A program made the translations under genes and the position numbers. Shown here piece after piece: positions 53,939-62,238 of a stretch of 64,000 nt of DNA. Every line of letters begins with the position of its first letter. Within the stretch, counting starts at the first letter, position 1. The DNA comes from Alicyclobacillus sacchari (GTDB lineage Bacteria > Bacillota > Bacilli > Alicyclobacillales > Alicyclobacillaceae), in assembly GCF_004366795.1 (NCBI RefSeq), contig NZ_SORF01000001.1, positions 372,001 through 436,000 on the forward strand, read 5' to 3'. The notes under the pieces are model-generated. The model worked only from the letters and a program-made list of their open reading frames with translations. It did no database searches and had not been told where the DNA came from.

Positions 53939-54883
53939 GTGTTGGATGTCCCACAATACCACGACATACCTGTCAAATTGGCGGCTAACCAAGTGCACAC
54001 GCAGAGCATGCCGTTCTCTTGGTCGCTCAATCCTTACCGGGGCTGCGCGCACGGTTGCGCGTTTTGCTACGCGCGTTCGACCCATGCATTTCTCGGTTTC
54101 GCGGCAGATGACTCATTTCGCAAACGTATCATGGTCAAAGCAGAAGCGCCTGAGGCCTTGGAGCGGCAGCTAGAAGCCAAACTGCGGGCCTGCGGCGGCA
54201 ACCGCGAACGCTTGTCTCAGTCGTTCGGCATACTGGCGATCGGCACTGCGACAGACCCATATCAATCCATTGAGGCGAAGCGGAAGATCACGAGGAGATG
54301 CCTCGACATTCTTGCGCATTACCAAATTCGGACGACCATCACGACGAGATCGCCATTGGTTTTACGAGATGTGGACGTTTTGCGGCGAATGCGGTTGGAG
54401 TCCATTCAATTGAGCATTCATACCCTGGACGGACGCATTTGGAGAGCATTTGAACCCGCTACACCCGCTCCCAAAACGCGGCTTGCCACTTTGCGCACGC
54501 TCGCGGAACAGGGCTTGCCTGTCGGCGTGTTCCTTGCACCCATCCTGCCATATATCAACGACGATGAGGCCCAGATGTACAGCGTGATCGAAGAAGCGGC
54601 CGCGCACGGGGCACAGTTTGTCATGCCCTCCACACTACGGCTTACACCGGAAGTCAAGCCCTGGTTTTTGGCGGCCATCCGGCACGAGTACCCGCATCTG
54701 CTGGAGAGGTACGAACAATTGTACAAAACCCCCTACGCGCCCTCGTGGTATCGACGCCAGTTGACCGAGAAGGCTGCCGCCATGGTGCGCCGCTTGGGCA
54801 TGAACACCCAACCTGCACGGCGCCCGCAATCGGTCAACATGGCCTCTCAGCCGCAGAGTAGGCAGCTTACCTTGCCGATTTGA
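53939..54883 (+). CDS. Radical SAM protein, SplB/Rv2578c-like, probable SOS-regulated
   Basis: 314-residue radical SAM protein. The iron-sulfur cysteines are C36, C40 and C43 (GCAHGCAFCYAR, a CxxxCxxC motif), and the frame continues through TITTRSPLVLRDVDVLRRM and QLSIHTLD, typical of the group related to spore photoproduct lyase. Reaction unknown. The GTG at 53939 is chosen because AAAGGGGGG lies six bases upstream; an ATG at 53906 falls inside the LexA operator, downstream of the predicted transcription start, with no ribosome-binding site. A LexA box suggests a DNA-damage role, which is inference. Convergent with thiF; its start region is divergent from nadC. Confidence 0.83.
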   Translation: MLDVPQYHDIPVKLAANQVHTQSMPFSWSLNPYRGCAHGCAFCYARSTHAFLGFAADDSFRKRIMVKAEAPEALERQLEAKLRACGGNRERLSQSFGILAIGTATDPYQSIEAKRKITRRCLDILAHYQIRTTITTRSPLVLRDVDVLRRMRLESIQLSIHTLDGRIWRAFEPATPAPKTRLATLRTLAEQGLPVGVFLAPILPYINDDEAQMYSVIEEAAAHGAQFVMPSTLRLTPEVKPWFLAAIRHEYPHLLERYEQLYKTPYAPSWYRRQLTEKAAAMVRRLGMNTQPARRPQSVNMASQPQSRQLTLPI

Positions 54884-54889
54884 GCATTG

Positions 54890-54911
54890 AGTTCTCCTGG
54901 AACCAGGAACT
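54890..54911. terminator. Hairpin between convergent radical SAM gene and thiF
   Basis: AGTTCTCCTGG / AACCAGGAACT forms a short stem of about nine paired bases in the 43-base gap between the two stops. No T-run; weak. Confidence 0.45.
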
Positions 54912-54926
54912 ATCGTTCGTCCTTCT

Positions 54927-55946
54927 TTACATGCCTATGTACTGTGCATACAAGCTGCGGGCCCGAACCGGATCGTCCGTTCCATGAACCAGGGCGCGGC
55001 CATCCGGAAATACGCTGAACGCAATCTCGCCGTGTTGCCAGCGAAGCAGATACTCGTTTACACGCACCTCTCCGAACGGGCGCAAGCGTTCTGCAAGCCG
55101 CTCTAGTGACAACGGACGAGTGTTCATCGGACGCACCTGAATGGTCTGTCTGCCGCATAACGAAACAGTCAATGCACCTCTGGCGCCTGTCAAGGCTGGA
55201 AACTCGTGCTTTCCACAAGAGGGGCACTGTGGATTCGGTTCGCCCAGGGCTGTTTGATGAAACTCATTTTGCCAAACATCGACTTGGAAGATGGCATCGC
55301 TGAGCGCGTCCAGATTTCCGGTCAAATATTTGATGGTCTCAGCAACCTGATAGGATGCAACCATCGACACCACGGGCGCAATGACGCCGACCGTTTCACA
55401 GGTATCGTGTCCACCCCCGCCATCGGGACCGAGTAGGCAAACAAAACAAGGCGTTTGCCCAGGCCGAAAAAACGCTGCCGTACCATGCGAACTAACGGCG
55501 CCGCCATACGCCCATGGCACGCCGCATTTCACGGCAACGTCGTTGACCACATAACGAACCTGAAAATTGTCCGATCCATCCACAATTACGTCGACATCGG
55601 CCAATAGCGATTCTGCGTTTCCCGCATGGACGTCATCCACAACCGGCTCTACAGTGATATCGCTGTTTGCCGCGCGCAGGGCGTCCGCCGCGGCAATGGC
55701 CTTCGGGCGCCCCACCCTAGCGTCAGCCTCGGTGTACAGCGATTGCCGTTGCAAGTTCGACGGCTCGATGACATCGCGGTCGATGACGCGTACATAGCCG
55801 ACACCGGCGCGCACCAGTTGGGGTGCTGAGACCGAACCAAGCGCCCCCATACCGACAATCGCGATGCGTGCGGCGCGCAGGCGCTCCTGACCTGACCTGC
55901 CAATGGGGCGAAAGCGAATTTGCCGCGAATACCGTTCGTCGTTCAT
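54927..55946 (-). CDS. thiF: ThiF sulfur-carrier adenylyltransferase
   Basis: E1-like enzyme that adenylates the C-terminal glycine of ThiS before sulfur transfer. The nucleotide motif is IVGMGALGSVSAPQLVRAGVG, with the DRDVIEPSNLQRQSLY segment (catalytic Arg/Asp) and DGSDNFQVRYVVND. Zinc-binding pairs are CFVC and CPSC, and the adenylation-loop cysteine region is GGGHDTCETVGVIAP. 339 residues; a beta-rich extension of about 80 residues follows the zinc pair. The ATG at 55946 has AAGGAGTCAC upstream. Last gene of the thiazole operon. Confidence 0.92.
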   Translation of the reverse strand: MNDERYSRQIRFRPIGRSGQERLRAARIAIVGMGALGSVSAPQLVRAGVGYVRVIDRDVIEPSNLQRQSLYTEADARVGRPKAIAAADALRAANSDITVEPVVDDVHAGNAESLLADVDVIVDGSDNFQVRYVVNDVAVKCGVPWAYGGAVSSHGTAAFFRPGQTPCFVCLLGPDGGGGHDTCETVGVIAPVVSMVASYQVAETIKYLTGNLDALSDAIFQVDVWQNEFHQTALGEPNPQCPSCGKHEFPALTGARGALTVSLCGRQTIQVRPMNTRPLSLERLAERLRPFGEVRVNEYLLRWQHGEIAFSVFPDGRALVHGTDDPVRARSLYAQYIGM

Positions 55947-55996
55947 ACTTGTGACTCCTTTATCGACCTAGCGAATCTTCATGCTTCCTTTCACTT

Positions 55997-56791
55997 TCAT
56001 GGGTGTGCTGCCGCCTCGGACCCAATACGTCCGATTTCCGGGCTGCTAGGCGACGCCACGGCCGAACGCGGAATTCTGCCGGCCTGCCGCCCCAACCAGC
56101 CAGCCTCAACAGCCATAGCCATAGCCCGTGCCATCGCGATTGGATCCTTGGCCTTGGCAATGGCCGTATTCACCAGTACCGCGTCCGCGCCTGTTTCCAT
56201 GGCAAGGGCAGCATCCGACGGGGCACCGATCCCTGCGTCGACAACGACCGGGACGCGCCCGGCGACCACATCCACAATTCGCGCAATGCGATCCAGGCTC
56301 TCCAAGCCCTGGCCCGTGCCGATGGCGGATGCAAATGGCATAATGGTTGCACAGCCGACATCGAGTAGGCGGCGAGCCACCGTGTGATCGTCCGTCGTGT
56401 ACGGCAGGACGACGAATCCTTCCTTTACCAGTTGCTCTGCCGCCTCCACGGTTGCAATGGGATCAGGCAAAAGCGTGCCGTCATTCGGGATCACTTCGAG
56501 CTTCACCCAATTCGACAATCCCGCAGCCCGTGCCAAACGGGCCGTGCGAATCGCCTCTTCCGCCGTGTGGCAGCCCGCCGTGTTGGGAAGTAAGGTGTAC
56601 TGATTCAAATCAATATAAGACAGTATGGACTCCTCACGGGCATCCAAGTTGACCCGCCGCACCGCGACGGTAACAATTTCCGCATTGGACGCCGCGAGCG
56701 CCTCGCGCATCTGTGCGAGCGACGCATACTTCCCTGTACCCACCATCAATCGTGAGCGAAACGACTTCCCCGCAATTGTAAGCTGCTCCAT
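55997..56791 (-). CDS. thiG: Thiazole synthase
   Basis: TIM-barrel enzyme assembling the thiazole phosphate of thiamine from DXP, dehydroglycine (made by ThiO) and ThiS-thiocarboxylate. Signature stretches are SRLMVGTGKY, LPNTAGCHTAEEAIRTA, WVKLEVIPNDGTLLPDP, IMPFASAIGTGQGL and VVDAGIGAPSDAALAMETGADAVLVNTAIA. 264 residues. The ATG at 56791 has AAGGAGGTATATCGACG upstream; earlier codons overlap thiS. DXP from the dxs gene in this same window is its co-substrate. Confidence 0.95.
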   Translation of the reverse strand: MEQLTIAGKSFRSRLMVGTGKYASLAQMREALAASNAEIVTVAVRRVNLDAREESILSYIDLNQYTLLPNTAGCHTAEEAIRTARLARAAGLSNWVKLEVIPNDGTLLPDPIATVEAAEQLVKEGFVVLPYTTDDHTVARRLLDVGCATIMPFASAIGTGQGLESLDRIARIVDVVAGRVPVVVDAGIGAPSDAALAMETGADAVLVNTAIAKAKDPIAMARAMAMAVEAGWLGRQAGRIPRSAVASPSSPEIGRIGSEAAAHP

Positions 56792-56837
56792 CGTCGATAT
56801 ACCTCCTTGAGTTATGTTCACCACGCGAGGTTCTTGC

Positions 56838-57038
56838 TCAGCCCCCACCGACAAAGCGCACGACTTCGATCACATCGCCAGATGCGAGCACCGTTTCGGC
56901 GAACGCTCCGCGATCGAGCACACGCTGATTATGTTCGACAGCCACGCGTTCCTCCACCAGATTGAATTGCACCAGGAGACCCTCTACCGTTAATCCATCC
57001 GGCACGTCCATTGACTTTCCATTGACTGTAACCTGCAC
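56838..57038 (-). CDS. thiS: Sulfur carrier protein ThiS
   Basis: 66-residue ubiquitin-fold protein ending FVGGG, the C-terminal di-glycine that carries the thiocarboxylate. It begins VQVTVNGKSMDVPDG (GTG start at 57038), with GAGGTGATCGGC upstream. The conserved VAVEHNQRV segment lies mid-protein. Five bases after thiO. The final extra glycine is slightly unusual but tolerable. Confidence 0.93.
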   Translation of the reverse strand: MQVTVNGKSMDVPDGLTVEGLLVQFNLVEERVAVEHNQRVLDRGAFAETVLASGDVIEVVRFVGGG

Positions 57039-57043
57039 GCCGA

Positions 57044-58168
57044 TCACCTCCCTACCTTGACGGTCTGCGCAGGATGAAACGGCCGCCATCGTTCAGGCCA
57101 GACCTCACCTGTCGCAGCGGCGGCAACCATCTCTGCCGTAATCGCCGAGAGCAAGATGCCATTGCGAAAATGGCCGACGGCAATCATCAGTCCGGGCAGA
57201 CCTGGCAGTTCGCCAATGCGAGGCTCGCCATTCGGGGACCCAGGGCGCAATCCCGTCCAACTTTGCAGAAATTCCGCCTGGCTAAGGCCCGGTGCAATCT
57301 CGCGCAAGGCCTCGCTCAACGCCGAGATGGCCCCGATGGTTACCTCGCGGCTGAACCCCGCCTCACGCTCCTCCGTGGCACCGACAACAACCGTGCCGTC
57401 TCGTTTCGGCACCAAGTACGTACCGCCTGCGTATACCGTGCGCCGCAGGGTCGTCCCGAAGGGCGGCCGGATCGACAACATCTGCCCTTTTACAGGTTGA
57501 ATTTCAAGGGCGCAGCCCCATGGCCGCAACAAGGATGAAGCCCATGTACCAGCAGAAATCAACACCTTGTCTGCTGGGAATCGCTCATTCGCGGTCACCA
57601 CTTCGAACGTCCCGCCTGTCTGCTTTTCAATGGCAAACACGGGCGATCCTTCGCGCACATCACAACTCATGCCAACCGCCCGGGCCAACGCCTTCGCTAG
57701 GCGCGGCGCGCTGACATTGCCGTCATTCGGCAAGAACAATCCCCCATGCACTGGGCGAATGGCCGGCTCTGCTGCCCGAATCTCCGATGCATCCATCCAC
57801 ACAGCCGAATCGCCCGCTTGCCGCTGCCAATTTGCTCGCTTCAGAAGCAGAGTTGCGTCCGCTTCTGTGTATGCCAATTGCAGAATCCCGTTGTGTACGA
57901 GTTGTGCGTCGATACCTGTGTACTCCAGCAACTCCGCCACATAGGCAGGGTACAAGGCGCGACTCTCGCGACAGAGATCATAGAACGGCCCTGCCTGATG
58001 GGTTTCGAGTTGTGCACCAAGCATCCCCGCCGCGGCACTGGACGCCTCTGCCCCCAAGCGCCCTTTATCGATGACCAGCACTTTCATGCCGCGCGCTGCA
58101 AGGCGCCACGCGCTCGCCATGCCAATGGCACCGCCTCCCACAACAACCACGTCGTAGATCGACTTCAT
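57044..58168 (-). CDS. thiO: Glycine oxidase ThiO
   Basis: FAD-dependent D-amino-acid-oxidase-fold enzyme making dehydroglycine from glycine for thiazole synthesis, the aerobic alternative to ThiH. FAD motif VVVVGGGAIGMASAWRLAARG, then IDKGRLGAEASSAAAGMLGAQ, GGTYLVPKRDGTVVVGATEE, and the C-terminal WTGLRPGSPNGEPRIGELPG...GHFRNGILL. 374 residues. The ATG at 58168 overlaps the tenI stop as ATGA. Confidence 0.94.
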   Translation of the reverse strand: MKSIYDVVVVGGGAIGMASAWRLAARGMKVLVIDKGRLGAEASSAAAGMLGAQLETHQAGPFYDLCRESRALYPAYVAELLEYTGIDAQLVHNGILQLAYTEADATLLLKRANWQRQAGDSAVWMDASEIRAAEPAIRPVHGGLFLPNDGNVSAPRLAKALARAVGMSCDVREGSPVFAIEKQTGGTFEVVTANERFPADKVLISAGTWASSLLRPWGCALEIQPVKGQMLSIRPPFGTTLRRTVYAGGTYLVPKRDGTVVVGATEEREAGFSREVTIGAISALSEALREIAPGLSQAEFLQSWTGLRPGSPNGEPRIGELPGLPGLMIAVGHFRNGILLSAITAEMVAAAATGEVWPERWRPFHPAQTVKVGR

Positions 58169-58854
58169 CCTCGATTCCCCTTTCTGGTTGTCGCCGTCGA
58201 GAAAGGAACTTTCGGATTCACGTTCGCGCTCGCCATCGCATCCTTCAGCCTGGAGGCGGCGTCACGCGGGCGATCGGCAGCTAATACCGCCCCAATCACG
58301 GCGATCCCGCTGCATCCGGTCGCCAACACCTCACGAACATTGCGCTCATCGATGCCGCCGATGGCGATGACAGGTATCGAAACAGCCTCGACCACTCGCT
58401 CCAGCGCTCGCAATCCTTGCGGCGGCAATCCCGGGTGCGAAGCACTAGGGAAAACATGGCCAAACGTGACGTAATCAGCTCCCGCGCGTTCCGCCGCCAC
58501 GGCCTCATCCGACGCATGCACAGAGCAGCCAACGGCAAAGGTTAGGTCGAGCCGTTTGCGCAGAGCATGCACCGTGTCAACAGGCAGTGACTTGGCAGCC
58601 AGATGAACACCATCGAGATCGGCCGCGATCGCGATATCGACACGGTCGTTCACAAACAATTGCGGGTGGCATGCGCGAACGGCTAAGGATGCACGAAGCT
58701 CGCCAACCAAGTCGTACGTCACGGATGCGGGCACCTTTTTGTCCCGCACCTGCAGGACATCCGCACCACCGGCTGCCGCCTCGGCTAGTGCCTCAACTAG
58801 AGGCAGCGCCCCATTGCGAGTTCTATCACTCAACACGTGTAAAACAGCCGTCAT
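58165..58854 (-). CDS. tenI: Thiazole tautomerase TenI
   Basis: ThiE-like barrel of 229 residues that aromatises the thiazole made by ThiG. TenI rather than thiamine-phosphate synthase is suggested by GCSVHASDEAVAAERAGADYVTFGHVF, which matches the TenI pattern (histidine in SVH and in GHVF) rather than the ThiE GPIFPT motif, and by VHLAAKSLPV in place of the ThiE GQ-D segment. GGxD-type phosphate loops are visible (IAIGGID, GIAVIGAV). GAGGTGACAAG precedes the ATG at 58854. First gene of the operon, directly after a terminator hairpin. ThiE activity cannot be wholly excluded. Confidence 0.85.
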   Translation of the reverse strand: MTAVLHVLSDRTRNGALPLVEALAEAAAGGADVLQVRDKKVPASVTYDLVGELRASLAVRACHPQLFVNDRVDIAIAADLDGVHLAAKSLPVDTVHALRKRLDLTFAVGCSVHASDEAVAAERAGADYVTFGHVFPSASHPGLPPQGLRALERVVEAVSIPVIAIGGIDERNVREVLATGCSGIAVIGAVLAADRPRDAASRLKDAMASANVNPKVPFSTATTRKGNRG

Positions 58855-58868
58855 CTTGTCACCTCAAC

Positions 58869-58900
58869 AAAAAAGCCGTACCCAAAGAAACGGGTACGGC
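58869..58900 (-). terminator. Intrinsic terminator/attenuator just before tenI
   Basis: On the minus strand a perfect 9-bp stem GCCGTACCC / GGGTACGGC (8-base loop) is followed by six T's, and the tenI ATG comes only 14 bases later, those bases being its ribosome-binding site. It lies 71 bases after the ppaC stop. Confidence 0.8.
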
Positions 58901-58971
58901 AGGTTTCCACTTTGAACCTCACAAACGCATCCTCACGCTTGATCTATGCAATTGCCAAGCTCTTCATGCCA

Positions 58972-59901
58972 TCACTTAGCAAGGACGTCGGTCAGCACCG
59001 GTACGATTTGCTTCTTACGCGAAACGACGCCCTGCAACAGAGCCTGATGATGTTCCAACGTTACGCCATACGCCTGCTCGACCGCATTGGCCGCCTTGCC
59101 AAGAGCGATACCGACAGAGTCGTTATTCAGGATGTCGGTGACGACAAAGAAGAACAAGTCGAGCCCTTTCTCCGCAATCACCCGCTCCAAGGCAGCTTCC
59201 AACTCTTCTTTGCGCGAAAGGACGTCATTGACATCGACCGCGTTGACTTGTGCGATCTCGACCTTGTGACTGCCCATCTGGAACTCTTTCGCATCGAGAG
59301 AGATCAATTCGGCGATCGTCTTTTGACTGAGGTCTGCGCCCGCTTTGAGCATCTGCAGGCCATACTCCTCCAGGTTGACACCCGCTTTTTCAGCCAACTC
59401 GCGCGCCGCAGCGACGTCTTGCTCTGTGCAGGTCGGCGACTTGAGCAACAACGTGTCGGAGATGATGGCGGAAAGCATAAGACCAGCTATCGCCTTCGGT
59501 ACATCTACGCCATGCTCTTTGTACAGCTTGTTCAAGATGGTCGCCGTGCAACCAACCGGCTCCGCTCGATAGTATAGTGGATTTGCCGTCTCGAAGTTGG
59601 CGATACGGTGATGGTCAATCACTTCGGCGACTTCCACCTGCTCGATGTCTGCAGCGCTCTGTTGACGCTCGTTGTGATCGACCAAGATCACCTGCTTGAC
59701 TTCGTTGGCGACGGTCTCGACGAAACGCGGTGCAGCGACGCCGAAGTGATCCAACACGAACTGGGTCTCCGGATTCGGGTTGCCAAGACGAACCGCCTCG
59801 ACATCTTCACCCAATTGTGCCTTCAAATGTGCATAGACGATTGCCGACGTAATCGCGTCGGTATCCGGATTTTTATGACCGAAAACGAGCATCTTTGCCA
59901 T
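58972..59901 (-). CDS. ppaC: Manganese-dependent inorganic pyrophosphatase
   Basis: Family II (DHH) soluble pyrophosphatase. Metal-binding motifs are [13 protein letters not shown] (GHxNPDxD), VDHNERQQS and [10 protein letters not shown]. The C-terminal DHHA2 domain contains the [10 protein letters not shown] segment (SRKxQ/E) typical of the family. 309 residues. The ATG at 59901 has GGAGGAG nine bases upstream. It drives PPi-releasing biosynthesis generally. The upstream region holds a possible inverted repeat and no partner gene. Confidence 0.96.
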   Translation of the reverse strand: MAKMLVFGHKNPDTDAITSAIVYAHLKAQLGEDVEAVRLGNPNPETQFVLDHFGVAAPRFVETVANEVKQVILVDHNERQQSAADIEQVEVAEVIDHHRIANFETANPLYYRAEPVGCTATILNKLYKEHGVDVPKAIAGLMLSAIISDTLLLKSPTCTEQDVAAARELAEKAGVNLEEYGLQMLKAGADLSQKTIAELISLDAKEFQMGSHKVEIAQVNAVDVNDVLSRKEELEAALERVIAEKGLDLFFFVVTDILNNDSVGIALGKAANAVEQAYGVTLEHHQALLQGVVSRKKQIVPVLTDVLAK

Positions 59902-59917
59902 AACCCTATACTCCTCC

Positions 59918-59941
59918 ACGTTATGTAGTAAGCACTAACGT
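59918..59941. repeat. Inverted repeat upstream of ppaC
   Basis: ACGTTA-N12-TAACGT lies just before the ppaC ribosome-binding site. With only 6-bp arms it may be an operator or chance. Confidence 0.3.
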
Positions 59942-59985
59942 AGAGTATATCAGTTTAGACACCACATCTGTACTAGGGACGACCA

Positions 59986-61536
59986 TCAACCATTGGGTTC
60001 GAGCTCGCCAAGCTTCACATCCGAGGCGGGAACGGTGGCACTTTTTCCTTGAAAGCGGGCCTTCCCCATCCACAGGATAGCGAGCATCGTCACACCAGCG
60101 GGTATGAGATCCCAAACAAACGTGGTATGAATAGATGCGTTCATCGCATGCGACAGTTTCTCCACGATAGGCACCGGAATCTGGCTTCTTGTTGTCGGTG
60201 TGAGAATCGCGCGCGGATCCATCCCTCGCAATCGATCCGCATAGGCGCCAAGATTGCGAAACGCAACAGCGACATCGGACTCAAAGGCATGCTTTTGTAC
60301 CACGCCATAGATGACGATGCCAACAGCCATCCCGAGTTCGCGCACGAAGGCATTCGTCGAACTCGCGGCGCCGCGGTTTCGATCATCGAAGTCCCCCATC
60401 GCCGCCATGCCAATCACGGAGAAGAAAGGCCCGATACCAAAACCGACCATCAACATCACCAACAGCAGTTGCCAGGTCGGTGTTGTGCCAGCCAAGCGGC
60501 TGAGCAGATAAATCCCCGCAAAGAACAATACACAGAACGGCCACAGCACACTGCGATAGGTCATCCGATTCGCCAGCTGTCCAGCCACTGGTGCTGTGAC
60601 GGACGAACCAAGCATCATCGGCAGTAACTCCAGCCCAGCCGTCATGGCGGAGCCACCACGAACACCCTGGATGTATATTGGAACATACACAACCGCCACG
60701 ATGTATGCGCTGCCACTCAAAATACCCACAATGTTGCTGCTGGCAAAGGCCCGCTTGCGAAACATATGAAAGGAGACAACCGGCTCGCGAGCACGCCGCT
60801 CATTGCCAAGAAAGACAGCAAACAGAACCGCCGCGACGACAAAACCGCCAATAATTTCAGGAGAATTCCAGGGATACTGTGCTCCACCAAACTCGAGCGC
60901 AAACATGAAGGATGCGACCGCCGGCACGAGCGTGACGATGCCCACCCAGTCGATCACCTGCTTACCGTGACGCCTGGATTCGTGATAACCCAAGGTGACC
61001 AGTAAAAACGCGACAATCCCAATCGGCACGTTGATATAAAAGACCCACCGCCAGCTCATGTGCTCCGTGATGTACGCGCCAAGCAACGGTCCAAAAATGC
61101 TGGCGATCCCGAATACCGCTCCGAACATGCCAGAAAACTTGCCGGATTGCTCAGGCGGGACGATATCGAAAATGATCGTAAACGCGATCGGCATCAAGGC
61201 GCCTCCGCCAACCCCTTGGATGGCGCGGTACAGAGCCAGTTGGTCCATGTTCTGTGCGGTACCGCAGAGAATGGAACCGATCAGAAACGCAATCAGCCCA
61301 AACGCAAAAAATCGTTTACGCCCGTACATGTCGGACAACTTCCCGAAAATCGGCATCCCCGACATCTCGGTCAACATGTACGCCGCTGTGATCCATACGA
61401 TTTTGTCCAAGCCACCTAGGTGTGCGACGATGTTTCCCGTGGCCGTGGCGACAATCGTATTGTCCATTGCCGAAACAAAAATGCCGAGCAAAAGCCCCGC
61501 GATCACAAGGCCTAAGCGAGATCGCTCACTGTTCAT
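59986..61536 (-). CDS. EmrB/QacA-type MFS drug exporter (DHA2, 14 helices)
   Basis: 516-residue proton-coupled exporter with fourteen predicted helices. DHA2 motifs are visible: motif D1-like SAMDNTIVATATGNI near residue 22-36, motif A GKLSDMYGRKRFF, and motif C region FGPLLGAYI. The ATG at 61536 has AAAGGAGTGT upstream. No regulator gene of TetR or MarR type adjoins it. Substrate unknown. Followed by the ppaC gene on the same strand after an 84-base gap. Confidence 0.9.
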   Translation of the reverse strand: MNSERSRLGLVIAGLLLGIFVSAMDNTIVATATGNIVAHLGGLDKIVWITAAYMLTEMSGMPIFGKLSDMYGRKRFFAFGLIAFLIGSILCGTAQNMDQLALYRAIQGVGGGALMPIAFTIIFDIVPPEQSGKFSGMFGAVFGIASIFGPLLGAYITEHMSWRWVFYINVPIGIVAFLLVTLGYHESRRHGKQVIDWVGIVTLVPAVASFMFALEFGGAQYPWNSPEIIGGFVVAAVLFAVFLGNERRAREPVVSFHMFRKRAFASSNIVGILSGSAYIVAVVYVPIYIQGVRGGSAMTAGLELLPMMLGSSVTAPVAGQLANRMTYRSVLWPFCVLFFAGIYLLSRLAGTTPTWQLLLVMLMVGFGIGPFFSVIGMAAMGDFDDRNRGAASSTNAFVRELGMAVGIVIYGVVQKHAFESDVAVAFRNLGAYADRLRGMDPRAILTPTTRSQIPVPIVEKLSHAMNASIHTTFVWDLIPAGVTMLAILWMGKARFQGKSATVPASDVKLGELEPNG

Positions 61537-61575
61537 CGATACACTCCTTTCACATTGAAGCCCTGCACGGAGAAC

Positions 61576-62193
61576 CTACAAACCTCGTTGCTCGCAGGAT
61601 GCCACCCGAGATCGAGGATGACACGTACAATCCGTTCGATACTCGACGATGTCGATGTCGCACGCGGGACCGATGCGAATTTTATCTCCGCGCACGATGC
61701 GCGCCCTTGTATATGCCAAAACCACATCGTCTCCTTCGATCACGTCCGCCGTCAACACGTGTTCCGCGCGTCCGGCGCGTCCGAAAAACGGCTTCTTTTG
61801 CTCTACGCGCAACGTGCCACAGCCAATCTCGCGAACACGACAAGGCCCGTAAAGACGCACATCAATGTTTCCCGCATTCAATAAACCATCGATGACAAAC
61901 GTGCCACGTGAGACGAACTGCTCCACCTCACAGTCGCCGCGTACGGTCAATTCCCCCATAACACGAACGCGATTGCCGCGCATTTGCCCTTCGACGTCCA
62001 TCTGCCCCATGATATTGGCAAATCCAACCTGGACGTCGGCGTGCGTTTGAAACACCCCCATAACGCGCAACGATTGGCACTCCATAGGCCCCGTCGTCAC
62101 GGCTTCCCCCATCACGTTGACATGGCCAAAGATTCCTCCCGACGTCATGGAACTACCCATCACTCGCCAACTTCTCGCCCTTTCATCGTTCAT
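61576..62193 (-). CDS. yhbF: Bactofilin-like polymer-forming protein, YhbF type
   Basis: 205-residue protein built mainly of short repeated beta-strands with Val/Met-Gly turns (VMGSSMTSGGIFGHVNVMGEAV, ANIMGQMDVEGQMRGNRVRVMGEL), the beta-solenoid of the bactofilin/YhbE-YhbF group. An unusual feature is a Cys-containing C-terminal tail, DCTCHPRSRVASC. The ATG at 62193 has GGGATGTG six bases upstream; the frame opens earlier at TTG 62235 without one. Downstream partner of yhbE; the two share the same fold and late segments (ADVIEGDDVVLAYT compared with VDIIEGDHIYVENV). Bacillus homologues assemble into polymers linked to motility. Confidence 0.8.
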   Translation of the reverse strand: MNDERARSWRVMGSSMTSGGIFGHVNVMGEAVTTGPMECQSLRVMGVFQTHADVQVGFANIMGQMDVEGQMRGNRVRVMGELTVRGDCEVEQFVSRGTFVIDGLLNAGNIDVRLYGPCRVREIGCGTLRVEQKKPFFGRAGRAEHVLTADVIEGDDVVLAYTRARIVRGDKIRIGPACDIDIVEYRTDCTCHPRSRVASCEQRGL

Positions 62194-62238
62194 CGCATTC
62201 ACATCCCGTACTGATCTCACGGCCGCATCGCTCAACTG

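Noticed and set aside
53906-53941. ATG start at 53906 for the radical SAM protein
   Set aside because: It lies inside the LexA operator with no ribosome-binding site; the GTG at 53939 has a strong one.
58860-58972. TPP riboswitch before tenI
   Set aside because: The leader has no CTGAGA or ACCTGATC-type conserved blocks; only a terminator stem is visible.
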